From IMG/VR virus record IMGVR_UViG_3300027754_000383, positions 1-25,880 of that record: 25,880 nucleotides of DNA. One strand, written 5' to 3'. This DNA is from a virus. The translations under genes were made by a program, and so were the position numbers. Each line of letters opens with the position of its first letter. The first letter of the stretch is position 1. Below the pieces are notes generated by a model that saw only the letters and a program-made list of their open reading frames with translations, made no database searches and had not been told where the DNA came from. Shown here one piece after another: positions 5,054 through 13,917 of this stretch.

Positions 5054-5481
5054 CACTCAAGCCCGTGCCGCGTGCCGGCGCCGTCGATGGTGAGCACCAT
5101 GCGGCGCGGCTGCGGCGACCAGGCGATGTGTACCCACGCGCGGAACTCGTGGATAAGCTGGTCGAAAACGATGTCGCTTTGGGCGATCTCGCGGGCAACC
5201 TCAAGGGGCGAGCCGAAGGCGGGGCAAGAGAAGTCGGCGGCGCAGCCCAGCATGTGGGCGCTGTTGGCGGCACCGCCCACGGCGCGGTTGACCAGTGGCG
5301 CGCGATAGCCGCTCGACACCAGGATCGGCTTGCCGAGAAGCGCGCGGACTTTTTCAAGCAATTGAGCCGTGCGGCGGAGCGCGTCCACCATCTCGGGCGA
5401 TGGCGTGTTGTCGATGCCCAGGCGAGCGGCGGTCTGCGAAGCGCAAAGTTCCGCTAAGGTGAAATGATCGCTAAGTCGCAT
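5053..5481 (-). CDS. endolysin, M15-family peptidase
   Basis: Encodes 142 residues, the usual length of single-domain M15A enzymes. Zinc-site residues can be seen: H76 and D83 in SAHMLGCAADF and H118 in VHIAW, with the family motif SSGYR at 56-60. These are D-Ala-D-Ala-type carboxypeptidases or endopeptidases; phage members cut peptidoglycan cross-links during lysis. There is no signal peptide, so release depends on a holin. It starts 11 nt inside the upstream membrane-protein gene, with GAGG before the ATG, and its stop overlaps the Rz start. Confidence 0.9.
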   Translation of the reverse strand: MRLSDHFTLAELCASQTAARLGIDNTPSPEMVDALRRTAQLLEKVRALLGKPILVSSGYRAPLVNRAVGGAANSAHMLGCAADFSCPAFGSPLEVAREIAQSDIVFDQLIHEFRAWVHIAWSPQPRRMVLTIDGAGTRHGLE

Positions 5482-5767
5482 CTCGACCTCGCCGATCGTT
5501 CACCGCCGCCCAAATCAATACGGTCACAATCGTCGGAATCAGTATCCAGCGCGACGCCGGCCAGCCAGGCGGCGCGTATTTCCAGGCGTCGATCGCTTCC
5601 CACGCGAGTGCGCCAGCCAGCGCGGTGTAGGTCCACCATAGCAGCGCACAGGCGCAGCGGTGACGGCCGCGCTGTAGGGCGAAGATGGCGAACATGCCGG
5701 CGAGGCATATTGCGATGTAGGCGAGCTGGATCAACCACACCGCGATCACCGCGGCGGCCCGCGCCAT
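5471..5767 (-). CDS. three-helix membrane protein of the lysis cassette
   Basis: Encodes 98 residues from the ATG at 5767. Upstream in-frame codons would overlap the preceding gene heavily and read as its shadow. Three hydrophobic segments are visible: about 5-31 (AAVIAVWLIQLAYIAICLAG), 39-58 and 73-90. It lies between the probable holin and the endolysin and overlaps both (22 and 11 nt). It may be a second holin, an antiholin or a holin-associated regulator. The family is not recognised. Confidence 0.55.
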   Translation of the reverse strand: MARAAAVIAVWLIQLAYIAICLAGMFAIFALQRGRHRCACALLWWTYTALAGALAWEAIDAWKYAPPGWPASRWILIPTIVTVLIWAAVNDRRGRDAT

Positions 5768-6090
5768 AGCGACCACAGCCAGGCAAACGCGGCCTGCGGA
5801 TCCTGCCGCCACTTCTCGCCGAAGGTGCCGAGGCCGGCCAAAATGTTGGCGCCAAGAAACGCAATCACCAGCGCCAAAATGCGCTCCTGCTTGTGACTGG
5901 CTCCCAGCCATTCAGTGACGCCGGGCGTCGCGAAAAAGCTCAAGCCCCAGGACGAGATCACGGCAATAGCACGCGTTAACGGCGTCGAATCGACAAGCGT
6001 CCTTAGCGTCAGCAGCGAGCCCACGGCAGCGGCGGCCATCGTCCAAAACGATACGCCAGAGCCCGGCAGCGGATCGTTCAGGTCGGCCAT
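5746..6090 (-). CDS. probable holin
   Basis: Encodes 114 residues from the ATG at 6090; a GTG at 6099 is also possible. Three hydrophobic segments occur at about 13-31, 41-57 and 71-90, followed by a Trp-rich amphipathic tail (AFAWLWSLWRGPPR). Size, helix number and position directly before the lysis enzymes fit a holin, which opens the inner membrane to let the endolysin out. PLTRAIAVISSWGLSFF resembles segments of phage holins with a conserved LTRA motif, but the exact family is not certain. The start overlaps the end of the tail-fibre gene. Confidence 0.6.
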   Translation of the reverse strand: MADLNDPLPGSGVSFWTMAAAAVGSLLTLRTLVDSTPLTRAIAVISSWGLSFFATPGVTEWLGASHKQERILALVIAFLGANILAGLGTFGEKWRQDPQAAFAWLWSLWRGPPR

Positions 6091-6092
6091 GG

Positions 6093-7727
6093 CTACCACT
6101 GCCTGCTAGCGATGAACTGATAATCCCAGCTCGCGAGAGTGAGCGTACCGACGACAGTGCCGGTAATTTTGGTCATCGCGTTAAATGCCTGATTTGAACC
6201 AGCAGTAATTCCGATGAGTTTACTGGTCGTCATTATAGCCAGCGGGATTTCGTTTCCTCCGTCGTAGGCGCCGAGGTCGTCATTCATCAGCACATCACCA
6301 ACCGCGTAGCCGCGATCAATGGTGTTGCAGCGGATGGCGAACTTCCGAAACTGCGGCACAACGCCGATATTGTGATTCGCCGAAGTGAACGTGCCAATCG
6401 CCGGCAGCGTTGCCGCGAAGGCAGACTGATATCGGCCGTTGTACGCATAGGCCACGGTCGAGATCACTGTCGTGGCGTCGGTTGCGGCCTCACCGAATAC
6501 AACAAGCGCAACCTGCGGCGCGGTGACACCGTTGCCAAGATAGCATTTCATTTCGGAAATATTGAACGTGATTTGCCCGGAGGTGACGGCAGGCGTTCCG
6601 CCCGACTGATAGAGCGGAGCGACGGTGGTCGATGCATAGGCAAAGACGCCAGCCGCGATTGTGGCATAAATGAAATTCGGAGTTGCTGCTGCACGGTTGG
6701 CGGCAAGGCCGGTCCATACGGGGTTGGCCGTGCTCGATCCGACATAGTCGATCGGCTGACCCATCACGCTCCATCCGGCAGCCGAGGCCGCCACGAGAGG
6801 CGCGCTGCTCGTCACGTTCTGGCCGGTGAGGGTCAACGATGCCGATGTCGACGGCAGGAAGGTCGGCAGCCCGGCTGTATCGACCGGGCCGGCGGCCACC
6901 GTCTGCCGCACGCCGGCATAGGCCGGGGCCGGCGTGTAGTCGGTGCGCCATTGCAGCTTGGCGCCGTCCCAGGACAGGCGCGTGAGCCTGTTTGGCGGGA
7001 TCGTGAGCGAGGCAGCGGCTGCGCCCTGGTCGATCTTCTCGGATCCATTCGGCGCGATCACCACGCCGTTGGTCGTGCTGCCGTAGCCCATCACCCAAAC
7101 GCTGAAGCCGTGGCCTATGCCGGCGGTCGCCCCGGCCAGGGCGGTGAAGGTGCGCGCCGCCGCCGAGCAATCGAAGAGGATTATTTGTCCAACGTGCGTC
7201 GTCGCCATCGTGAGGCCAGCGGCGCCGTTGTCCACCCACTTGTTTCGCGGGCTCGGCGTGAAGATTCCGGCCGCAATATCATATCGCCCGTCCTCAATGT
7301 TGACGGTGCCGGTCCAGCGGTTTTTGACCCACGTGACCCCGAGGCCGAGCGTGTAGTCGAGCCACTGCCCGCCCGCCTGCAACCACGCCGGCCGCGTCGT
7401 GTTGATCCCGCCTTTTATCAAATGCGTAAGCGCGGCGGCGGTCGGCGCGGAATAAACATAAATCGGCGCGTCAGCTAATACCCACACGATAAGCGAGCCG
7501 GTGCTTGAAGCGATTAGCGTGCGTGCGACGGTATCGGGCGAGCTGTAAGTGAGCGTGCCGTAGCCGATCTCCCAGATCGTGCCGTCGCTGTTCTCGGCGC
7601 AGTAAAAAACTTGTGAAAGGTCAGCGAACTGTGAGCGCCAGGACTTGAACGAGCCCACCGCAGCATCAAGTGTATAGGCGCCGGTGCCGGTAATGTTGCT
7701 GCTAGCTAGTGTTTTTTCGCCAAACAT
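6093..7727 (-). CDS. putative tail fibre / receptor-binding protein
   Basis: Encodes 544 residues. The N-terminal 110 residues (GTGAYTLDAAVGSFKSWRSQF, then DGTIWEIGYGTL and DTVARTLIASS) match a pattern common in phage tail-tip-attached proteins. The rest is rich in Thr, Ser, Ala and Gly with a beta pattern, as in fibres. It is the last tail gene before the lysis genes, where receptor-binding proteins usually sit. The start follows the sequence TAGGAG, in which the previous stop codon forms part of the ribosome binding site. Host recognition is inferred from position; no enzyme motif was found. Confidence 0.65.
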   Translation of the reverse strand: MFGEKTLASSNITGTGAYTLDAAVGSFKSWRSQFADLSQVFYCAENSDGTIWEIGYGTLTYSSPDTVARTLIASSTGSLIVWVLADAPIYVYSAPTAAALTHLIKGGINTTRPAWLQAGGQWLDYTLGLGVTWVKNRWTGTVNIEDGRYDIAAGIFTPSPRNKWVDNGAAGLTMATTHVGQIILFDCSAAARTFTALAGATAGIGHGFSVWVMGYGSTTNGVVIAPNGSEKIDQGAAAASLTIPPNRLTRLSWDGAKLQWRTDYTPAPAYAGVRQTVAAGPVDTAGLPTFLPSTSASLTLTGQNVTSSAPLVAASAAGWSVMGQPIDYVGSSTANPVWTGLAANRAAATPNFIYATIAAGVFAYASTTVAPLYQSGGTPAVTSGQITFNISEMKCYLGNGVTAPQVALVVFGEAATDATTVISTVAYAYNGRYQSAFAATLPAIGTFTSANHNIGVVPQFRKFAIRCNTIDRGYAVGDVLMNDDLGAYDGGNEIPLAIMTTSKLIGITAGSNQAFNAMTKITGTVVGTLTLASWDYQFIASRQW

Positions 7728-7736
7728 AATCGGCTC

Positions 7737-8567
7737 CTAGATTACTTCGCGAAGAGGAAGGGCCACGGTGAACATCACGTCGCCGCCGTTGAACTGCGGA
7801 ACAATTTGATGCTCCTGCGGCGAAGTGAATACCGCCTGCATTGAGAATCGGTGAAAGTCTGTTGTGGCGTTGGGATCGAGGCAAACGATCACGTCGCCGT
7901 GGCCGCCGCGGAGCCGTTGGATTTCGGCCACGCCGTCGAGCGTCTCGCGCTTGTCGCTCGCGCTGATCTGCAACGACATACGCCGCGCGGCCGAGCGCTG
8001 GCGCCGTTCGGTGAAAAGCTCGCCGTAATCGGTGCGGGTCTGCACGTCGATTTGATCGAAGCCAAGCGGCGTGCCGCCTAGATTGAAGTTGAAGGTGGGC
8101 TGCCAATACGCGCCAAGCATGAGCCGGCCCGCCTCGATGTAGCCGGCAGGGTTTGCGCCATCGGAAAAATCAACGCGCCAGTAGCGATACGCGATGCTAT
8201 TCGACCAAGAAAGCCAGGCAAGGAACTGAGGCCAGTAGGCATCCGAAGGCTTGCCGGTTGCCGGCCACGCTGACACCGCCCCCGTGTCCACGGCAGGCGA
8301 TACCGTGACGTTGGATGTTGCTTTTCCGCGAACACGAATGGTGGCAGCAGAAGTAAGATTGTGGCCGATAACACCAAGACCGTTACAGGCCGCCCCGGCG
8401 GCGCCGAAATCCAGCGTGAGGTACGGCGTAAGGCTTGCGCCCGAGCGCCACTTCCGTTTTGGTTGAAGCGTTTGCAGGTTTGTGGCGGGCAACGTGGCGA
8501 CCTCTGACGACGCGGCGAGGGTGGCCGCATCCGAAAGAGTGGGCGAGAGGATGACTACATTTGCCAT
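7737..8567 (-). CDS. tail protein, distal-tail/tip component
   Basis: Encodes 276 residues. The N-terminus (NVVILSPTLSDAATLAAS, then PATNLQTLQPKRKWRS) and the following YLTLDFGAAGACNGLG-like stretch resemble beta-sandwich, discoidin-like modules seen in tail-tip proteins. YWRVDFSD near residue 130 and LMLGAYWQP fit the same fold. It lies 3 nt behind the large hub-like protein gene and before the fibre gene, as expected for a tail-tip component linking hub and fibre. The precise role is not known. Confidence 0.6.
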   Translation of the reverse strand: MANVVILSPTLSDAATLAASSEVATLPATNLQTLQPKRKWRSGASLTPYLTLDFGAAGAACNGLGVIGHNLTSAATIRVRGKATSNVTVSPAVDTGAVSAWPATGKPSDAYWPQFLAWLSWSNSIAYRYWRVDFSDGANPAGYIEAGRLMLGAYWQPTFNFNLGGTPLGFDQIDVQTRTDYGELFTERRQRSAARRMSLQISASDKRETLDGVAEIQRLRGGHGDVIVCLDPNATTDFHRFSMQAVFTSPQEHQIVPQFNGGDVMFTVALPLREVI

Positions 8568-8570
8568 CGT

Positions 8571-10325
8571 TCAGCCCCACAACTTCAGAATGATTTTAGC
8601 GCCGCCGTTGACGGCGACACCGGAACAAAAGCCGCGCCATGCCGAGCCCAGGCCGAGGCGCTCCGCATCGGTGATGCTGATAACGCGGCCGGCGTAGTCT
8701 CCGAAGGGATCGAGCACGGCCGGGATTTCGAAGACTTCGCGCCGCGTGCGGAGCAGCCGCATTTGGCGGTTGGCTTCCAAGGTCGCGGCTGATTGGCTTG
8801 AAAAGCCGCCCGCGACCGTAACTACAGGCGCGGTGGGATAGCCCGAGCTCACCCAGGGGTCATCCGCAGTGACGAGGCGCGAGGCAGCCTGGAGAATAGC
8901 AGCATCGGCCGCAGCCGCGCCGGCAATCTGGTTGGCGCTCATCGGCGTGTAATTCCGACGCCAGCCCATCAGCGTTGCACGACGCGGCGGCCTGTAGTCG
9001 GTCATCGCAGGCTCATCGAGGCGCGATTCGGTGTCGTTGGCGGCCGAAGGATAGGCAAGCGCGAAAAGCGGCACGGCGGTTGCAGGGTCTTCGAGTTGGC
9101 CAACGGCGAGCTTGCCGCTGATCCGCATCGTCCACCAGCCGAGGCACCCGGCCATGACTTCGGCAATAGCTGCGGCCTTGCTTATTTCGCCGTCCCAGAA
9201 ATAGCCCAGCGTCGCGGATTGGTATTGCTCCAGATACTCGAAAGCCGCGAGGTCGATTTCCGCCGGGTCGCTTAAGCGAATGTTGCCGCGGCCGGTGGCG
9301 ATGCGCCGAGCGATCGATGCCCGCGTGTGCGGATAGGTGATGCCGTTAATGGTGTCGTTGTCGCCGCGCGCATCGGCGGTAATGACGAAAACCGGCGTCG
9401 CGCCGAGCTTGAAGAGGCCGAGCGCTTTGCACGTCGCGAAGTGTCCCGCGCTCACCGATGCAGCAGCAAGAAGCGCATATGTTGCATAGTCGGAATCGGC
9501 GGCCAGCGCCGCGCCGCCATCCTTCACCGCGTCGATGGCCAGGACCGAGGTGCACGAGACTTGATAGATGAGGCCGGTGGCGTTGATGAGCACCGGCGAG
9601 ATATTGAACACGTCGCCCATCGCAATCGGCTTGATGCGGCCGGCTAGCGAGGCATCACCATCGAAGCCGCCAGTGCCGCCGTAGCGCTGGCCATGCAGCT
9701 CGCCCTGGGTGAGCTGGTGCGTAAGATCGCGCAGGAGGATTTCTTTCTTCCGCGTGTTGTAGCGCAGGCCAGCCGTGGTGAGCTTTGCCACCGTCGAGAA
9801 GGTGTTAAAGAGAGCCTCTGGTTCGCCGCGCTTTAATTCAATCGGCGCGCCGTCCCATCCGAGCGTCCGCAGGTCGTCCAGCTCGCCGTCCGGGTCAATC
9901 AGCTCAAATATGCCCACCGTGGCCGAGCCGCCGCCGGTAGGGTCTGCTCCGGAAAACAGCGAGATTTGATAGTTGAAGGCGCCCGAAAGCTTGCCGGGCA
10001 CCCACGTTGAGGCAGGCGTATCTGTCGCCACGCTCGACCGTGCCGCGTTGCCGGTAGCCGCCGGATAAATGGTCGCCGCTCGGCCCTGGCTGGTGAAATA
10101 GCGGGCCGTCCGCCGATCGATGCAGCCGAACGGCAGCGGCGGCCCCGGCAAATCAATCGTGAGTTCGGCATCGAAGGGCGCGAGCGACAGCAGATAGCCT
10201 TTGCCTTCATGCGCGCCCAGGTTCGCCGGATCGACGCCGGTATAGAGGATAAAAGCGCGCGCAACATCGCGCGCGATCGTGCCGAACGGAAACGGCGGGC
10301 CGCCATGGTAGACAACCTCGGCCAC
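8571..10325 (-). CDS. large tail-tip (hub-like) structural protein with internal N-terminal repeat
   Basis: Encodes 584 residues and starts with GTG 3 nt after the tape measure stop. It sits where distal-tail/hub proteins are encoded. The N-terminus contains an internal repeat: G9-F25 (GPPFPFGTIARDVARAF) and G61-F77 (GPPLPFGCIDRRTARYF) share the pattern GPPxPFGxIxRxxARxF. The middle and C-terminal parts are mixed alpha/beta (for example LDEPAMTDYRPP near residue 438) with no enzyme motif seen. The structural assignment rests on gene order and size. Confidence 0.6.
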   Translation of the reverse strand: MAEVVYHGGPPFPFGTIARDVARAFILYTGVDPANLGAHEGKGYLLSLAPFDAELTIDLPGPPLPFGCIDRRTARYFTSQGRAATIYPAATGNAARSSVATDTPASTWVPGKLSGAFNYQISLFSGADPTGGGSATVGIFELIDPDGELDDLRTLGWDGAPIELKRGEPEALFNTFSTVAKLTTAGLRYNTRKKEILLRDLTHQLTQGELHGQRYGGTGGFDGDASLAGRIKPIAMGDVFNISPVLINATGLIYQVSCTSVLAIDAVKDGGAALAADSDYATYALLAAASVSAGHFATCKALGLFKLGATPVFVITADARGDNDTINGITYPHTRASIARRIATGRGNIRLSDPAEIDLAAFEYLEQYQSATLGYFWDGEISKAAAIAEVMAGCLGWWTMRISGKLAVGQLEDPATAVPLFALAYPSAANDTESRLDEPAMTDYRPPRRATLMGWRRNYTPMSANQIAGAAAADAAILQAASRLVTADDPWVSSGYPTAPVVTVAGGFSSQSAATLEANRQMRLLRTRREVFEIPAVLDPFGDYAGRVISITDAERLGLGSAWRGFCSGVAVNGGAKIILKLWG

Positions 10326-10328
10326 GGT

Positions 10329-13300
10329 CTAGGCCGTCCGCTGCAATTGAGCGGTCAACTCGGAAACCTTGTTTTGCAACGCCGCACTGTTGGCCTGCGA
10401 AATCTGAAAAGCGCTCATCAATTCGGCGAACTGCTGCGCGAGCGCGTTGGTCTGAGCGTCGTTCGCCGCCCCGCTCGCCGGTGCGTTAGCCCCGCCGCCC
10501 ATTACCTCAAGCAGGTCGCGACGAAGCTGAACGACAATAGCGGCATATTCCGGCCCGCTCGCAAAGAAAGAGCGCGCCGAGCCTGCAAATGATTCGGCCG
10601 TGCCGGCAAGATTGTTGAGCGCCACACCGCTGCCGGCGCGGGCCTGGGCAAGCGTTGCATTGTAGGTGCCGCGCGTGCCGGTGTAGGACGTATCCGGCGA
10701 AGCGTTAGCAAGATCGCCGTAGGTGAGCCGGCGGATGAGCGCCTGCAACTGGCCTACCGATGCCTCCTGATATTGCGCCTCGAGGTCGATCCTCTTGCGG
10801 TTCCAGTACTCGGTGATTTTGGCAATATCGACGTAAACGTCTTTCACGTTGTCGCGGATGTATTCAGCGCTGGCCAATGACTGCGAGCGCTGATCGTCAA
10901 AGGCGCGCAACTGGACCGCCAGGGGATTCAACATGCCGTCAACAAAGTCGTTCGCAAGGCGCGTTGTTTGTTTGGCCCGCTCCGCGTTTACTGGTGCCAG
11001 CGACAGCCCGAGTGCTGTAGCCGTATCGGCCATGTCGATGAATTGTTTATTGAGATTCTCAAAGCTTGGCCGAATGGTCGCAATGGCTTTTCCAAGTTGA
11101 TCGTATGTGTCTGTGACAAAGACAACGCCCTTGGCGACATCCTGCAATGTCGTCGTTGCAGGCAGCATGGCGGTCACGGCGGTCCGCATATTATCCGAGA
11201 TTGTACCTACGGCGCCCTCAAGGATTGATCGCATCGCGACCTGCGCCGACGCGGTGTCGTACATGTTGCTTTCGTTCATCCGCCAGGCGCTTCGATTACC
11301 TCTCGGATCGACCAGATCTGTTGCTTGAGACGTGTAGCTCCAATTACTGCCGGACTCGGTCCAGCTCGAGGCGTCCATGCCCCAAACTTTATTTTGATCT
11401 TTCACGCCGCCGAGCAAACCAAAGACTTTGGAAATGTTCCCGCCCAACGATCCAAGCGCAGATTGCGATTGACTGACATTGGCACCCGGTCCCCATGCGC
11501 CGCCGGTAGTGCCGTAGCCACCGGATCCATAGCGCAGCGACGCGTTTGTTTGGCTGGAGGTGCGTTTTTCCGCGTCAGGAAACAACATAGGAGCGAACTG
11601 AGACGCCATGCTGATGATCGCGCCCGCTGCCATGGTCCATGGCGTCGGAATCATCATCAGCGCGCTGCCGATCATCTGGCCGGCGCCGGCAATAGTTTTT
11701 CCCGTGCTGCCGTTGGCGGTGGCTAATGTGTAGGCGCCCATGCCAACGCCTACGGCGCTCATCGCATTACCCATGCCGAAGCTGCCCATTTCCAGGCCAC
11801 TCCCAGCATTGAGCGCGCCCGGCATTTGCGGCCCCATCACGCCCGCTTCCGTTGGAACTGCGCCTTGAAATAACCCGCCCACACCGTTTCCGCGACTTGC
11901 CGTATCCCACATCCCGCTAATGCTGGAGCCGCTTCCGCCGCCGCCAAACAAATTTCCGAACAAGCCACCACCGCCGCCGCCGCCGCCCATTGACGGCATC
12001 GAAATACCACCACCACCACCGCCGCTACCGCCCAGCCCCATGCTTGAGGCCATGCCGGGCGATACCGCGTTGACCAGCACCGACATCACCGGCCGAATTG
12101 TCGCCAGCGCCATGAACTCGGCAGCCATGCGGATGACGATTTTCTTAAAGGTGTCGCCCAGGCTCTGAAACGTAAAGTTACCGTTCGTCAGCATCTGCTC
12201 AAAAGCATCGGCGCCGACGCGCTGAATGCTTTCAAGCGCGCTCTTGAGCGGCGCAGTCCACAGCTCGTTGGCCTTGCGGAGCTCCTCGCCTTGGGCTTTG
12301 AGGCGCTCGTTTTGTTCGATTGCAATACGACGCCCGTCCACGTCTTGAGGTGTCAGCGCCTTCCCGGCCTTGTCGGCGTCCTGTTTTGCTTTGATTAAAG
12401 CAATCTCGGCGGCGCGCGCCGGAATGGTGGCGTTAATAAGCCTGATTTCGGCTTCTAGGACTTCGTTTTGTTTTTCGATTTCAGTGGTGGCTGTAACGTA
12501 GGACTGCGCTGCCTTGCCCATCGTGTCGCGGCTGATGAGCTCCTCGATCTTCTGTAGGCGCGGGTCGGTGGCAGCAAGCGCCTGACCATAAATGCCAAAG
12601 GCTTTTTCTGCCGCCTTAAGTTTGATCTCCTGATCCTGGAATGCCACGTCGCCACTGCGTGCGGCAGCGGTCATTTTGTCCTGAGCGTCGGCGGCCAATG
12701 TGAGCTGTTCAACAAGCTTCGCGTATTTGTCGGCCTCGCCCTGGCCGGCGCCTTTGATGGCCGGGTTTTTCGCGCCATCGGGGTCGATCTTCTCGGTCGG
12801 GGCAAAAGTCCCGGAGACCACGAGCTGGGTGGCGTACTGATCTTGAACGACACGCGCGCGTTCAGCAGGGTCATCGACAGCGCCAGCGTTCGCCGTTGCA
12901 TTCTTCAGCGCTAGGTTCGCGCGACGCGCCCTCTCTATTGTGATAGCGCGAGGACCAGTGCTAACGCCCGGAATAATTTCGCTTTCTTTTGCGAGCTGAG
13001 CGTTTGCTCTGGCCGCGTTGTCTTGCACCATCTTTAAATCGGATTCGGGAAGCACGCCATGCTCCGATTGCGCGCGCTGCGCTTCCATCTCCTTCAGCTT
13101 GCCGAGGATGCTGCCCAGGATCCGGTCCACCGCCTCCATGGCGGAGGTGGCGATCGGCGCGCCCAGCGTGGCGACCAGGGCGTTCCACTTCAGGGCCGAC
13201 TCCTCGGCGTGCGACTTGAGCGCGGCGAGCTGCTTGATGACCTTGTCGTCAATCATCGCCCCGGCGGCGGCGGCCTTGGCGCCCATGGCCTCGGCGCCGG

Positions 13301-13907
13301 CCGCGATGTCCGCCAGCATCGGGATGAGCTGGGCGCCCGACTTGCCGAACAGCTCGATCATCGCCGTGACGCGGCGCGCCGGATCCTCGATCTTCAGGAT
13401 GGCGGCGGCCGATTCCTGCAGGATGACCTCGGTCGAACGCAGCTTGCCGCCGGCGCTGAGCAGCTTCACGCCCAGCTGGTCGAACATCTCGACCGAGCCC
13501 TTCTGGCCCTGGGCGGCCTGGCCGATCACCTGCGAGGCCTTGGTGTAGCCCACGCTCAGCTTGTCGATCGCCACCGTATGCTGGGCAGCCGAGAACATGC
13601 TAGCCTGGACGAACTTGTTGCTGACGCCCAGCTGCTCGGAGAAGTCGCTGATGGCGGAGGCCGAATCGCGGGCGGCTTTGAAGAGGCCGAGCATTTTATC
13701 CGCGATGTCGTGCACAACCTTGACGGCGATGAGCGCCTTGGCCACCAACGCAGCCACATCAAAGCCGCTCTCCATTTTCTCGAGGGCAGCCGCCGCCTTG
13801 CCGGTCTGCGCCTCGATTTGCTCAAGCGCGCGAGTAGCCGCAGCCGAGCCCTCGACGGCCTTTGAGGCGTTGATTTCTAGATAGATGATCCTTTTATCTT
13901 CGGCCAT
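10329..13907 (-). CDS. tape measure protein
   Basis: Encodes 1192 residues, by far the largest product. It is helical and Ala/Gln/Lys-rich, and sits directly behind the chaperone pair, as tape measures do. It sets tail length and helps DNA entry. Residues 50-250 resemble tape-measure N-termini (SDFSEQLGVS, then VTAMIELFGKSGAQLIPML). Residues 549-610 (LWTAPLKSALESIQRVGADA... SLGDTFKKI) resemble the lambda gpH C-terminal family. A Gly-rich stretch (about 624-662) and a hydrophobic region (about 715-775) follow. The DNA for residues about 70-280 uses almost only G/C-ending codons, unlike the flanks, which suggests a mosaic origin. Confidence 0.9.
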   Translation of the reverse strand: MAEDKRIIYLEINASKAVEGSAAATRALEQIEAQTGKAAAALEKMESGFDVAALVAKALIAVKVVHDIADKMLGLFKAARDSASAISDFSEQLGVSNKFVQASMFSAAQHTVAIDKLSVGYTKASQVIGQAAQGQKGSVEMFDQLGVKLLSAGGKLRSTEVILQESAAAILKIEDPARRVTAMIELFGKSGAQLIPMLADIAAGAEAMGAKAAAAGAMIDDKVIKQLAALKSHAEESALKWNALVATLGAPIATSAMEAVDRILGSILGKLKEMEAQRAQSEHGVLPESDLKMVQDNAARANAQLAKESEIIPGVSTGPRAITIERARRANLALKNATANAGAVDDPAERARVVQDQYATQLVVSGTFAPTEKIDPDGAKNPAIKGAGQGEADKYAKLVEQLTLAADAQDKMTAAARSGDVAFQDQEIKLKAAEKAFGIYGQALAATDPRLQKIEELISRDTMGKAAQSYVTATTEIEKQNEVLEAEIRLINATIPARAAEIALIKAKQDADKAGKALTPQDVDGRRIAIEQNERLKAQGEELRKANELWTAPLKSALESIQRVGADAFEQMLTNGNFTFQSLGDTFKKIVIRMAAEFMALATIRPVMSVLVNAVSPGMASSMGLGGSGGGGGGISMPSMGGGGGGGGLFGNLFGGGGSGSSISGMWDTASRGNGVGGLFQGAVPTEAGVMGPQMPGALNAGSGLEMGSFGMGNAMSAVGVGMGAYTLATANGSTGKTIAGAGQMIGSALMMIPTPWTMAAGAIISMASQFAPMLFPDAEKRTSSQTNASLRYGSGGYGTTGGAWGPGANVSQSQSALGSLGGNISKVFGLLGGVKDQNKVWGMDASSWTESGSNWSYTSQATDLVDPRGNRSAWRMNESNMYDTASAQVAMRSILEGAVGTISDNMRTAVTAMLPATTTLQDVAKGVVFVTDTYDQLGKAIATIRPSFENLNKQFIDMADTATALGLSLAPVNAERAKQTTRLANDFVDGMLNPLAVQLRAFDDQRSQSLASAEYIRDNVKDVYVDIAKITEYWNRKRIDLEAQYQEASVGQLQALIRRLTYGDLANASPDTSYTGTRGTYNATLAQARAGSGVALNNLAGTAESFAGSARSFFASGPEYAAIVVQLRRDLLEVMGGGANAPASGAANDAQTNALAQQFAELMSAFQISQANSAALQNKVSELTAQLQRTA

Positions 13908-13917
13908 TGATCACCCG

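Noticed and set aside
6372-7478. A 368-codon + strand frame opposite the tail fibre gene
   Set aside because: Arg/Gly-rich composition without domains, and entirely antisense to a gene that fits the operon.
11930-12040. GCC/ACC triplet runs (Pro-coding on the + strand) considered as a microsatellite
   Set aside because: They encode the Gly-rich stretch of the tape measure protein on the - strand; a low-complexity coding region is enough to explain them.
13059-13865. A 268-codon open frame on the + strand opposite the tape measure gene
   Set aside because: It lies exactly over the GC-rich patch of the tape measure gene. The protein is a low-complexity Arg/Ala/Leu/Gly shadow with no ribosome binding site and no neighbours on that strand.
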